From the NCBI RefSeq assembly GCF_001039355.2, contig NW_019776043.1, forward strand, positions 21,583-85,582: 64,000 nt of DNA, given 5' to 3'. The notes beneath the pieces are model-generated. The model searched no databases. It was given only the letters and a program-made list of their open reading frames with translations, and was not told where the DNA came from. Shown one piece after another: positions 25,175 through 35,306 of the stretch. A program made the position numbers and the translations under genes. Numbering within the stretch: the first letter of the stretch is position 1; the number at the start of each line of letters is the position of its first letter. This DNA is from Lingula anatina (taxonomy: Eukaryota > Brachiopoda > Lingulata > Lingulida > Lingulidae).

Positions 25175-26737
25175 CACTTGAACACTGGCACGTGCCGGAT
25201 ACGCCCACTGTACTTTCTACGACTGGAATTCGAAAGACTCTGGATTATGACTAACTGCCATCACTAATGCTAACACATTAGCAGCCATGCGCACTTTCTC
25301 GTACAAATTGCACTAGATGAATTCATAAGAACTAAACGCTGTTTACTCGATTTCTGAAAATAGCAGACTTTGTCCATGAACTCGACATCATTGATTTGAA
25401 AATGTACGGTTATGTGACAGAAAATAAGTGCGCCAGTTTAACTGCGTATACATGGGAATATTACTGCATATGCTTTAAATTCTCTTTTATTTTCCTTACA
25501 GAACTTATCATTCCCAAATTTTGAGACAAATGCAACTTCTTGTTAACTTGATCTATTACATGGATAGAAGAGGGTTGAGTTTTAGTGTCATTTACATATA
25601 ACAGACAGGCAATTTTACTTCAGGGTAAAGATTCGTTGCATCACTCTATTCTACAGTCAGCGCCTTTTACGATATTTAATTGAAAGACTGTGCATCTTTT
25701 AATCGTATTACCAAATAATAATTCTAAAATGAAAAACTCCAAAGTCTTTGGTAAACCTGAGAATTTATAAGAGAAATACTGCCTCCTCACTGTGTTAAAC
25801 ATAAAGACAGGGTAAAATTCCCAAAAGACGTCAATATCTCAATAAAGAAGAATCTCTCTTTTCAGCCTTTTTTAAATATCCTTATACATTCGCCTTATAT
25901 TATTGCACAATTACTTGCATTTCGCAATTAAACGAAGAGTGTTATTACTTTCACATTAGCGATAAAAGAGACTCTGAAATGCCGGGATATTTATTTGAAT
26001 TAGAAGTTTCAGTTTGGTTTGAAATTTAGAATGGGGTCGACGGGGATAAGGCAGTGGCACTTGTGGACTAGGCAAACTTTCCGTTAGTTGGCTGTAAATA
26101 GAGCACTTGCTTATAGAAATGGCGTAAACTATATATATATTTCCTGTCTTAATAAATGGATCAAATGAATAAATTGTAAATTATTTGAATGAACCCTTTG
26201 AGAATGCCTTCTCTTTTTATCATTTGTTCAAACAATCCCCAATTCTTACGAATATGTAATGCATCATCCAAAAGCAATTTAATGGACAGTTTCCGATTAA
26301 AACTATTAAGATGGATTATACACGCTTTATTAAATCTGTTATTAATGACAATAAAATTTAAACAATTATATATTATTACATATTTTTCTGGTAATTCGCA
26401 TATCTATTAAAATAAAGTATGCATTTCAGAAAATAGACGTTACAAGTTTTATGCCATAAAAAAAAAATAAGTCGGGAAATGGTAAAATGGTAAAAGTCAT
26501 TGAGACATTGGAGACAACCCCCCCTTTTTTTAGCTATTTAAAGAAATAAAACATACTTTCCAAAAGTCCAATTAAATATAGAGATTAAATGCAGTGTCCC
26601 ACGGACGACGCTGTTCATAGCGCCGTTTTGGGGAGAAAATACCGTTTCGGTTTTGGGGTTTTCTCTATATCCGAGATAGTTATCTAAATGATGTAAGGGG
26701 CATCATTAAGCTGGGTGCAATCGAAGATCAGCTAGCC
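25175..26737 (+). other. 3' UTR and flank of the neuropeptide gene, partly duplicated at 47.5 kb
   Basis: AATAAA candidates are at 25841-25846 and 26151-26156. From about 25440 onward the sequence reappears, diverged, at 47545-48720. The copy keeps the second signal but has no neuropeptide coding sequence. Confidence 0.6.
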
Positions 26738-26740
26738 TTA

Positions 26741-26954
26741 GAGTGTATTCCCAGAGATTTAGATCGATCCATCCCCGTGGGGAGTCTCACTAGATTACTG
26801 TCAGCTTAGCCGGCTTAAATGTCTGTCCCGCTTACTAAAAGCTGTAAGGGGATAATTAACTTCCGTGCGCGGTCGGCTGACTGCAATTTAGCGTGAACCC
26901 CCAGGGAGTTAGGTCGATCTAGCAAGAACGATCTAAATCTCTGGGAATGCCCTC
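26741..26954. mobile_element. TTA-flanked Tourist-like MITE, with empty site at 48.7 kb
   Basis: The element is 214 bp, flanked by TTA at 26738-26740 and 26955-26957. Its ends are inverted: GAGTGTATTCCCAGAGATTT on the left and the complement of GAGGGCATTCCCAGAGATTT on the right. The paralogous sequence near 48722 reads CAGCTAGCCTTA then CCGTACAC with no element, so the boundaries are seen directly. A 3-bp TTA duplication with such ends is typical of PIF/Harbinger (Tourist) MITEs; the superfamily call is inference. It has no coding capacity. Confidence 0.88.
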
Positions 26955-26957
26955 TTA

Positions 26958-27525
26958 CTGTACACCACTCACTGTGTACACTGTAATGATAACATAGGCT
27001 GTGGTAATGCTAGATAATTGCAGTAGATGTGATATCGCATTCAAGTACACTCGAATCTTCTACAAAGGGGTTGATATAGACGCATTAAAACAAAAGAATC
27101 AATAGTGGGATAGCTGGCTGCTGTACTCGACTGTAAGGCGTATCCCCTTCCTTATTAAATATTAATGAGCTATCTAAATATACACGTCTTTAACATACAT
27201 GTGGCTAAAAACTTTCACAGATTTCATAAAGTTTTAACAGTGATGCGTTTAAGGCAAATTAAAATTTACAACCCATGTAAATAAGAATTTAATGCATAGT
27301 TCTAGTTTTTTCTCGATCTAAACTGAATAAATACACAAAAAAATACTTTCTACGTGTATGAGGAAACGTTTGGAAATGATTATTTCACAAAAAATATACA
27401 AAATATACGGGTTGTTGCGTGATGCGATATCAAGGCCTATGATAAAGGCGAATGCACAGTACTATAAGCAACTCAGTTACAAAAATTCTCAAATGTACAG
27501 TTAGAATTACTGCTAGTTTTTCACC
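26958..27525. other. 3' flank of the minus-strand pseudogene
   Basis: No gene is seen. This is AT-rich sequence shared in part with 48725-49128. Confidence 0.5.
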
Positions 27526-29163
27526 TCAAGTCATCCTCTTGCAACGTCCGACGTCAAAGCACTGACACATATCTACCTCTCCTCCACTGAAATGCTTTTC
27601 CCAGAACTTGATATTGTTTTTGGAAACGGTTCCGAAAACAGCATCGGCATCACATGTCTTGAAATGTCCTAAGTCAAGTTGAAACGGTTTCCTGGCTCCA
27701 CAGAATAATTTTTCGTTGCTGGGTGAATCACTGGGCTTCCAGCTAGAAACACTGGTATTCGGCATAATCATTTGAAATTCTAAAGTTACATCAACCGAGT
27801 CGTTTTGAAGATTACAGTCGCCGGGCGAACTTCGGGTCTCTATCTTGTAGTCGTAGAATATTGCAGACTTGCTTGACATGTTCTCAAAGTGTTGTTCCAA
27901 ATTGAAAACACATTTCCAGACTGTGTGGCATCCGATGTTTGGTTTTCGGTTGATAAAGTGAGGCTACTGGTGCTGAATGGAGCGGCGGTTGTTGTGGGTG
28001 TGTGTCCCGTTGTCGTGTCCGGTATGAACGAACGTGCTGAATTGAACGGATATTCCACGCTGGTTGATATGTTATTGACAGGGGTCAGTTCTGTATTTGT
28101 CCGTTGGTTAAAATTTGTGGTTCTCTCCGTCCACTGGTCAGAAGAATGGTTGTTCGGAATTGTCTCTATAAACGCCCTTGTCTGAGCAGTCGATGTGTTT
28201 GTCGCGTTGTCATGGATACCAAATATGTTACATGGGAGTCTTATGTCCATACCACCTGATCCAGCTTCAAAAACTACATTGGCGTACGTCAAAATGGCGA
28301 CTCGTGCTAATTTGCTTGATTGGTTCACTTTCTCATAAGCTGAGTGTGAAAAGTTGATGTTGGCCCTGGCCACTATTGCTATATCAACGTCATTGTCTAT
28401 GGATACCAGGTTAAACATAGTCTAGGAATCAATCCAACCTGCTGGATCCGTCCTTTTGTCGAACTCAAGGCTGTCAATTTACAGGTTGGTTTTATCCATG
28501 TGTACATCCACGTGCTCATTGTTCATCATCGGCAATATGGCCGCACAATCCATAAGAAATCCTGCAATAGATATTGCAGTTACTAAAATTACAAAAATGA
28601 ATGACAACAACTGAAATAGAGAGTGCCCACATCTGCAGGTACACGATGCAATGCAACACTTAAGCCAAGACGAACCTGCTTTGTACGCCGTTGATGCTAA
28701 ACTTGCAGCTCTTGACACAAAAGCTGCAGCTGATTTAACTTTTGTCGGTACTAAACATGACCCAGTCGAGAACATTCTTATTGTCAGATATGCTAAAGGA
28801 AGGTCCTCTAGGGACTCTTCAACAAGCGCTATTACCAGTGCAATGAGTAACTGTATGTCCAGCTTTCCGCCTTCTTTTCTGTCTTCTTCTCTGTCTTCAT
28901 CTCTGATATACTTTTCGATTGCGAAAGTATATGTTATAGACGGTGTGTGCCACATATACTATAGTTCCAATGATACAAAATTGATCATAAGTTTCGTGCA
29001 AATAAGACGTCAGTCCTGGGTCATTCGGTTCTTGGTAATAGAAATCGTATTCTTTAAGTTCGATGTAGGCCAACCAGTCAGTGAGAACATCAAAAGATGT
29101 TAATATTAAACTAACTGCTGGTATAATATACAAGTGGTTAAGATAGCCTTTACACATCCCCAT
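27526..29163 (-). pseudogene. membrane-protein family, copy 1 (pseudogene)
   Basis: The minus strand encodes the family pattern from LTSFDVLTDWLAY near the start to CFDVGRCKRMT at the end, but in broken frames. Relative to the open copies there is a frameshift near 28915 in the loop after the second hydrophobic segment. There are two nonsense codons just after MDKTNL and at WIDS (about 28477 and 28425). A further frameshift with a small deletion near 27885 follows NNTLRTC. The E-D-L-P-L-A-Y-L motif and most ectodomain cysteines are still readable. It is oriented opposite to the open copies. Confidence 0.85.
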
Positions 29164-29940
29164 TCTAAACTCTTGTGGATACCAAATATGTTACCTCGAA
29201 GTCTTATATGTTGATACACTTTTCCCCCCCCGCCCCCCGCCCCCCGCCCGATCCAGCTCCAACAAAGGCGTAGGTTACAATGGCAACACCTTTACTTCCA
29301 GATAAGCTCTGTGTAAAATGTGAACATTAATACATACACTTTAAAGCGTTTTTCTAAACTAGTGTTGATCAGCCTTACTATTGTACTTGTCAAGGGTATT
29401 TGCATATCACGAATGCTTTCACAACTGCTTTTGTCAAAAAGTTCTTTTGTTGAAAAGCAGAGTACTTAAAACATTTATTTATACACTGTTGCTCAGAATT
29501 GTTGTCACACCTATTAAAATTTACGGATTTCTGGCTAGTATACATAATAGAAAGAAAAAAGAAAACGAATTTTCCCACCTTTTAGATCTGTTGATAGTTT
29601 TTCCATCCCACCGCCTTACCAATGAGGTTGCATGATGGCCGCTGTCGACCAATCGAAAATTAGAAATGCTCATCGCTTTCTTTTTAAATACCAATGATAT
29701 TGACATTTATTACATAGGGCATGCGTTTCTGTGAAAGGAAATTATATCCCATAGGAACATATTTCTTAACTATGTAGAAATACAGGTGGAAATCTAGGTT
29801 CGGGTCATCCTAGGGAACGAAAGTGTTTTGCTTTTCGCGCCGGTGTGACGAAACTAAGGATCCGTGTGACAGAGAGTCCACCCTCCATTCAATTATACAG
29901 GTTAGGGTTAGCCTGACGGAAGTGGCTCAAAATCTAGGGC
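29164..29940. other. spacer between copy 1 and the array
   Basis: It contains a C-rich run (29223-29250). It also has an inverted-orientation copy (about 29835-29930) of a segment that recurs near 45380-45500 and 56600-56700, marked by 'taaccctaacc' and 'ggagggcggac'-like words. No coding exon was recognised. Confidence 0.45.
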
Positions 29941-30009
29941 GAGGCTTACGTGTGCAAATGAATGGGAACCAGATTCTCTATCAATGGGGTCTCTCTGTCA
30001 CTTCGCACC

Positions 30010-30200
30010 GGATACCAATGTTTCTAACTGGTAGAAAAGCGATCCATCCAGCAATAAAAAATTTCGTGAAAAAAAGGAAAAAAACGTTAAAACTTGACTT
30101 TTGACATTTCAAGAATTATAGCGCCGATTCTGCGTTCGGGGCCCGTTTCAAAAACAGTGTCAAGTTTTGGGAAAAGCATTTCATTGGCGGACAGGTAGAT
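30010..30200 (+). pseudogene. relic of the family's 3' end, a
   Basis: ATACCAATGTTTCTAACTGG, a CGTTAAAACTTGACTTT segment, GCGCCGATTCTGCG and TCAAGTTTTGGGAAAAGCAT appear in the same order as in the last 200 bases of the open family members. Small indels and stops destroy the frame. It is the same kind of relic as 39242-39430. Confidence 0.75.
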
Positions 30201-30510
30201 AGTTACCATATAATTAATGAATAACTAACAATTATTTTCATTAATTAATTAATCAATAACTTACCATGATTTAATTAATTAATAACTAACCATTATCTAA
30301 TTAATTCATCATTACCAAAATTTTATCATTCCTTCTTTAGGCGATTTTATAATTCTGTTTTATATCGAAATTCCTCGCTCTAATAATATCGGAAGAGATG
30401 ACAGAATTTAAAATGCGAAAAGAGTAAGGAATCGACCATCCGCAGGAACAGCCTAACCCCCTGTTGCACTAACAATCATATCAGTTCATCCTAGGTCTAT
30501 CATCTATCTA

Positions 30511-30550
<40 letters not shown>

Positions 30551-31166
30551 AACAAAAATCTCTAAAATTGTATCCGCTATCGCCGACAAAATTTTACTAT
30601 AAGCGCACAAACTCACAAACAAGCAGAGTAATAGACTGGCAAAATTGTTTTCAAAAGTGATGAAAATACTAGATATTTATTTATTTATATATATTATATT
30701 TTTCATTTAAAGGGAAAAGGCGAAGAATGGGGCACAACGAAAACTAAGGAAGGGGTACGTGCTCTCTATTCCCTCTCCAGGATTCACCATTGAAATATAA
30801 TATCAGCCATAAAAGGAAAAAGAAACTATAGACAATGTACTTCTTATATGTAAACCATGCTGTTGAAATGATGAACACATTTTGTCTGTTAGTACGTGCA
30901 TAGCTATCATGTGTGTCTGTAGTCGCCGTCGTCGTCGCCGCCGTGCATTCTCAGAAATAAGTGCAAAACAGTTTGACCTTTTGTTCTTAAAAGATACAGA
31001 ATAGATGAATATTAGGGCAGGTCACCTTTGAAATCAGCTTGATTGGACTATTTTTCCTAAAAAAATTCAAGATTTCGTAACTTCCGGGGGCTATAAGATA
31101 TTGTGCAACGTTTGGGCACTGAAAGCAACCTTGACTCTGTTACTTAATTCGGTCCTTAAATGTAGA

Positions 31167-31291
31167 NNNNNNNNNNNNNNNNNNNNNNNNNNNNNNNNNN
31201 NNNNNNNNNNNNNNNNNNNNNNNNNNNNNNNNNNNNNNNNNNNNNNNNNNNNNNNNNNNNNNNNNNNNNNNNNNNNNNNNNNNNNNNNNNN
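31167..31291. other. assembly gap, 125 N
   Basis: Unknown bases fill the gap. The sequence on the left (about 30419-31166) and on the right (about 31305-32041) is nearly identical, differing mainly in poly-A length and a few bases. Confidence 0.99.
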
Positions 31292-32661
31292 AAAAGGAGA
31301 AAAAATTAAGGAATCGACCACCCGCAGAAACAGCCTAACCCCCTGTTGCACTAACAATCATATCAGTTCATCCTAGGTCTATCATCTATCTACAAAAAAA
31401 AAAAAAAAAAAAAAAAAATGCAACAAAAATCTCTAAAATTGTAGCCGCTATCGCCGACAAAATTTTACTATAAGCGCACAAACTCACAAACAAGCAGAGT
31501 AATAGACTGGCAAAATTGTTTTCAAAAGTGATGAAAATACTAGATATTTATTTATTTATATATATTATATTTTTCATTTAAAGGGAAAAGGCGAAGAATG
31601 GGGCACAACGAAAACTAAGGAAGGGGTACGTGCTCTCTATTCCCTCTCCAGGATTCACCATTGAAATATAATATCAGCCATAAAAGGAAAAAGAAACTAT
31701 AGACAATGTACTTCTTATATGTAAACCATGCTGTTGAAATGATGAACACATTTTGTCTGTTAGTACGTGCATAGCTATCATGTGTGTCTGTAGTCGCCGT
31801 CGTCGTCGCCGCCGTGCATTCTCAGAAATAAGTGCAAAACAGTTTGACCTTTTGTTCTTAAAAGATACAGAATAGATGAATCTTAGTAAAGGGCAGGTCA
31901 CCTTTGAAATCAGCTTGATTGGACTATTTTTCCTAAAAAAATTCAAGATTTCGTAACTTCCGGGGGCTATAAGATATTGTGCAACGTTTGGGCACTGAAA
32001 GCAACCTTGACTCTGTTACTTAATTCGGTCCTTAAATGTAGAGTAGAAGCCTGAACGACTGTCTCTAAATGTTGCACCTCTTTTTCTATAGATACACTTT
32101 AGAACTTGACTGTTCTCTACAGCGTCTTTTCCTTTCCTCTGTAGTTTGACATATTACTCAAAACTGAAGAAATATTGCCATTCTATCTTAACAATCTAGG
32201 CAATATTGTCCCCGGAAGTGGGTACGTCTCGCAATAACGACGCGACATCGCGGTATTGTGGCGCACATGCAAACGAGACAAAGGTGCCCTATTGCATCAT
32301 AATTGACAACCTTTTTCTGCTTTTTGTCTGTACATTTGACAGTTTTGTTGCCCTGATTTTGCACACAACGCAAGCAAAACATTGCCTAGCTACCACCGTT
32401 TGTATGATGTGCCAAACCGGCAGGTACAATGAAAAAGCGTAATTTGAGCTTATCCTCTAGTATTGTTAACGATCGCGTCAATGAAAGATTACTAGTAAGG
32501 ATTGACTGAGACTGAGTCAACAAGACTAATGGAGTGCTTGTTTGAAAGTGAAAGTGCAGTATTGGTTCTCAGCCGTCGAAAAGGCTACCGGTGAGATTAA
32601 TGCAATATATACTTTTACAAGATATATAGCACCAGCTAGCTTACTGCATGAGTACGTCCAG

Positions 32662-33420
32662 TAGCATTTAAATTATGTTCATTCAGCCATAATCAGCTTT
32701 TCAAACCACTATTCAAGGGGTACACGGACGGAATACTGATTAGAAATCATCTAGGATGATACAAGGCAAAAGTAGAATCTAAAACATTGTCCCAAGACAA
32801 GTCCTAAAAGTGTAAACTCCAATAATGTACACCAATTACAGCTGTTTAGACTATAACATCTCAGACGGTTATAAACAAGAACAGTTTGGTGATATATTGT
32901 CTCAAACATTTTCAATAAAATTTTATAAACGCAGCAGAGCGCTAATCCCCTTGTATTCATAGCTACACCGAATAGTTTGACATTGTGTCAGCAGACAGCT
33001 GCTTTTGTAAAGCAAGAAAGGCTTAACCTAAAAACTGGTAGCATTTAAATTATGCTCATTCAGCCATAATAAGCTATTCAAACCACTATTCAAGGGGTAC
33101 GCGGATGGAATACTGATTAAAAATAATCTAGGATGATACAAGGCAAAAGTAGAATCTAAAACATTGTCCCAAGACAAGTCCTAAAAGAGTAAACTCCAAT
33201 AATGTACACCAATTACAGCTGTTTAGACTATAACATCTCAGACGGTTATAAACAAGAACAGGTTGGTGATATATTGTCTCAAACATTTTCAATAAAATTC
33301 TATAAACGCACCAGAGCGCGTATCCCCCTGTATTCATAGCTATACCGAATAGTTTGACATTGTGTCAGCAGACAGCTGCTTTTGTAAAACAAGAAAGGCT
33401 AAACCTAAAAACTGGTCAGA
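32662..33420. repeat. 377-bp tandem duplication
   Basis: Two adjacent units start TAGCATTTAAATTATG at 32662 and 33039. Each ends near AGCAAGAAAGGC or ACAAGAAAGGC followed by AAAAACTGG. Similar single units are at 40973-41308 and about 42354-42740. The unit lies directly upstream of open copy 2. Confidence 0.85.
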
Positions 33421-33638
33421 TCATATTTCCATTTAGACCTTACAAGTTTCAGGGGTGAAATGCGCAGGATAAAAACGAAACTTCGTAACCACGCTGCCAA
33501 AGGGATACTGGTAAGATCAATAGTATTGGCATTAGAAAATCACGACGGGGAAGTTAGGCCTGCCAGAATTTAACCGACGAAATCTAACCATTGAATTTTC
33601 ATAAATCTCACAAGGTGGAGTTAGTGGATGTGAACATA

Positions 33639-35306
33639 ATGAAGTGCATTTCAACGGAGTGCAAAGAACCTTTGTTCTTTCTCTTTGTTACATTTAGTTT
33701 TGCATTAACAACTTTTGATGTCGTCACTGACTGGTTGGCATACGGAGAACTTAAAGAATTCGATTTCTATTACCAAGAACCAGATGACCCAGGACTGACG
33801 TCTTATTTGCACGAAACTTATTTTGCATTTTGTATCACCGGAACTTTAGTATATGTGCTGCAGGCCATCCATACCAAAACCTTTTGTGTGGTAATATTGA
33901 AATATTTCAGCGAAGATAATATGCAGGACCAGTTATTAGATGCACAGGTAATAACTCTTTTTGAGGAGTGCCTGGAAGACCTTCCTTTGGCATATTTGAC
34001 AATTAAAATGTTCTCGACTGGATCATGTTTAGTACGGACAAAAGTTACATCAACCGCAGCTTTTGTGTCAAGAGCTGTAAGTTTAGCATCAACGGTGTAC
34101 AGAGCAGGTTCGTCTTGGTTTGAGGTCTGCTGGGCATTGCGTAAATGCAAATGTAAGAAAGCTTTATGTCGGATGTTTTTATCCATTTTAGTAACTGCAG
34201 TATCTATTACAGCATTTTTTATGGACTTTGCGGCCATATTGGCGATGTTAAACAATGATCGCGCTTTCATCCACGAAATTCTAGGGCATGTGGACGTACG
34301 CCTGGATAAAACCAACCTGAAAACTGCCAGCCTCGAGTTCGACAAATGGACGGATCCAGCAGGTTGGATTGATTCCGAGACTATGTTAAGACTGGCATCC
34401 ATAGACAGTGACGCTGATATAGCAATAGTGGCCAGGGCTAACATCATCCTTTCACACTCAGCTTATATGAAAGTGAACCAATCTAGCAAATTAGAACGAG
34501 TCGCCATTTTGACGTACGCCAATGTTGTTTATGAAGCTGGGTCAAGTGGTATGGACATAAGACTCCCGTGTAACATATTTGGTATCCATGACAACGCGAA
34601 AAACACATCGACTACTCAAACAAGGGAGTTCATAGAGACAACGACCAGCCATGCTTCGAGCCAGTCGACGGGGAGAACCATGGGGACCACTTTGCACCAT
34701 CGGACAAATACAGAACTGACTCCTGTCAATAACATATCAACAAGCGTGGAATATCCGTTCAATTCAACACATTCGTTCATACCTAACACGACAACGGTAC
34801 ACTCCCCCACAACCACCGCCGCTCCGTTTAGCACCGACAGCCTTCATTTGTCGACGGAATACCAAACATCGAATGTAACACAGTCTGGAAACGAATCTTC
34901 ATTTCGGAACAACACTTTGAGAACATGTGACGTCATTTTTCACCTTCGGTACATATCCAGGTATTCTGCAGTATTCTACGACTACAACATAGAGACCCGA
35001 AGTTCACTCGACGACTGCAATCTTCAAAACAATATGGTCAATGTGACTTTAGAATTTCAAACGGTTATGCCAGATACCAATGTTTCGAAGTGGAAGCCCG
35101 GCAATTCATCCAGCAACGAAAAATTATTCTGTGGAACCAGAAAACCGTTTAAACTTGACTTTCTTCATTTAAATATGTGTGCCGTCGATTCTGCGCTTAG
35201 TACCGTGTCCAAAAACAAAATCAAGTTCTGGGAGATACACTCCAGTGGAGGAGAGGTAGATACGTATCAGTGCTTTGACGTCGGACAGTGCAAGCGGATG
35301 ACCTGA
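33639..35306 (+). CDS. multi-pass membrane protein with mucin-like ectodomain, copy 2 (intact)
   Basis: A single open exon encodes 555 residues from the ATG at 33639; that Met is shared with the 53-kb and 58-kb copies. The order is a hydrophobic segment with TTFDVVTDWLAY, a conserved FYYQEPDDPGLTSYLHETY loop and a second hydrophobic segment (AFCITGTLVYVL). Next come LFEECLEDLPLAYLTI, a Cys/Lys-rich loop and another strong hydrophobic segment ending MDFAAILAML. A region with conserved cysteines (RLPCNIFGIH) and a Thr/Ser/Asn-rich stretch with many N-x-S/T sites follow, then a Cys-containing end. Sequons and a mucin-like stretch point to surface exposure, but the number of membrane passes is unsettled. 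I do not recognise a named family; the D-x-x-T-D-W and E-D-L-P motifs recall XK-related proteins. The upstream DNA is tandemly duplicated. Confidence 0.85.
   Translation: MKCISTECKEPLFFLFVTFSFALTTFDVVTDWLAYGELKEFDFYYQEPDDPGLTSYLHETYFAFCITGTLVYVLQAIHTKTFCVVILKYFSEDNMQDQLLDAQVITLFEECLEDLPLAYLTIKMFSTGSCLVRTKVTSTAAFVSRAVSLASTVYRAGSSWFEVCWALRKCKCKKALCRMFLSILVTAVSITAFFMDFAAILAMLNNDRAFIHEILGHVDVRLDKTNLKTASLEFDKWTDPAGWIDSETMLRLASIDSDADIAIVARANIILSHSAYMKVNQSSKLERVAILTYANVVYEAGSSGMDIRLPCNIFGIHDNAKNTSTTQTREFIETTTSHASSQSTGRTMGTTLHHRTNTELTPVNNISTSVEYPFNSTHSFIPNTTTVHSPTTTAAPFSTDSLHLSTEYQTSNVTQSGNESSFRNNTLRTCDVIFHLRYISRYSAVFYDYNIETRSSLDDCNLQNNMVNVTLEFQTVMPDTNVSKWKPGNSSSNEKLFCGTRKPFKLDFLHLNMCAVDSALSTVSKNKIKFWEIHSSGGEVDTYQCFDVGQCKRMT

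Larger units (their letters stand above)
25440..29163. repeat. segmental duplication block, original (partner 47545-49846)
   Basis: The same order of segments occurs in both places: neuropeptide 3' flank, a spacer with AGCTGGGTGCAATCGA, then a minus-strand membrane-protein pseudogene. The partner lacks the element at 26741-26954 and the 3' half of the pseudogene. Confidence 0.85.
29940..33420. repeat. array spacer block (paralogue of 39165-42760)
   Basis: Long stretches match 39165-42760 in the same order, including GACCATCTGCAGGAACAGCC-like, CTTCCGGGGGCTATAAGATA and GTCCCCGGAAGTGGGTACG segments. Open frames in it are short. They are shared between copies only because the DNA is duplicated, so I do not call them genes. 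Confidence 0.85.

Noticed and set aside
30511-30549. Poly-A as the tail of a retrogene
   Set aside because: The matching position at 39.7 kb has an AAAT microsatellite and there is no processed coding sequence before it.
31674-31946. Minus-strand frame with a run of arginines (also 39992-40261)
   Set aside because: The arginines come from a CGTCGTCGCCGCC simple repeat; no domain is seen and the frame is not better kept than its surroundings.
32206-32442. Short open frame repeated at 40516-40755 and partly at 41841-42134
   Set aside because: It is shared only because the whole spacer is duplicated, both strands are open, and it has no recognisable domain or start context.
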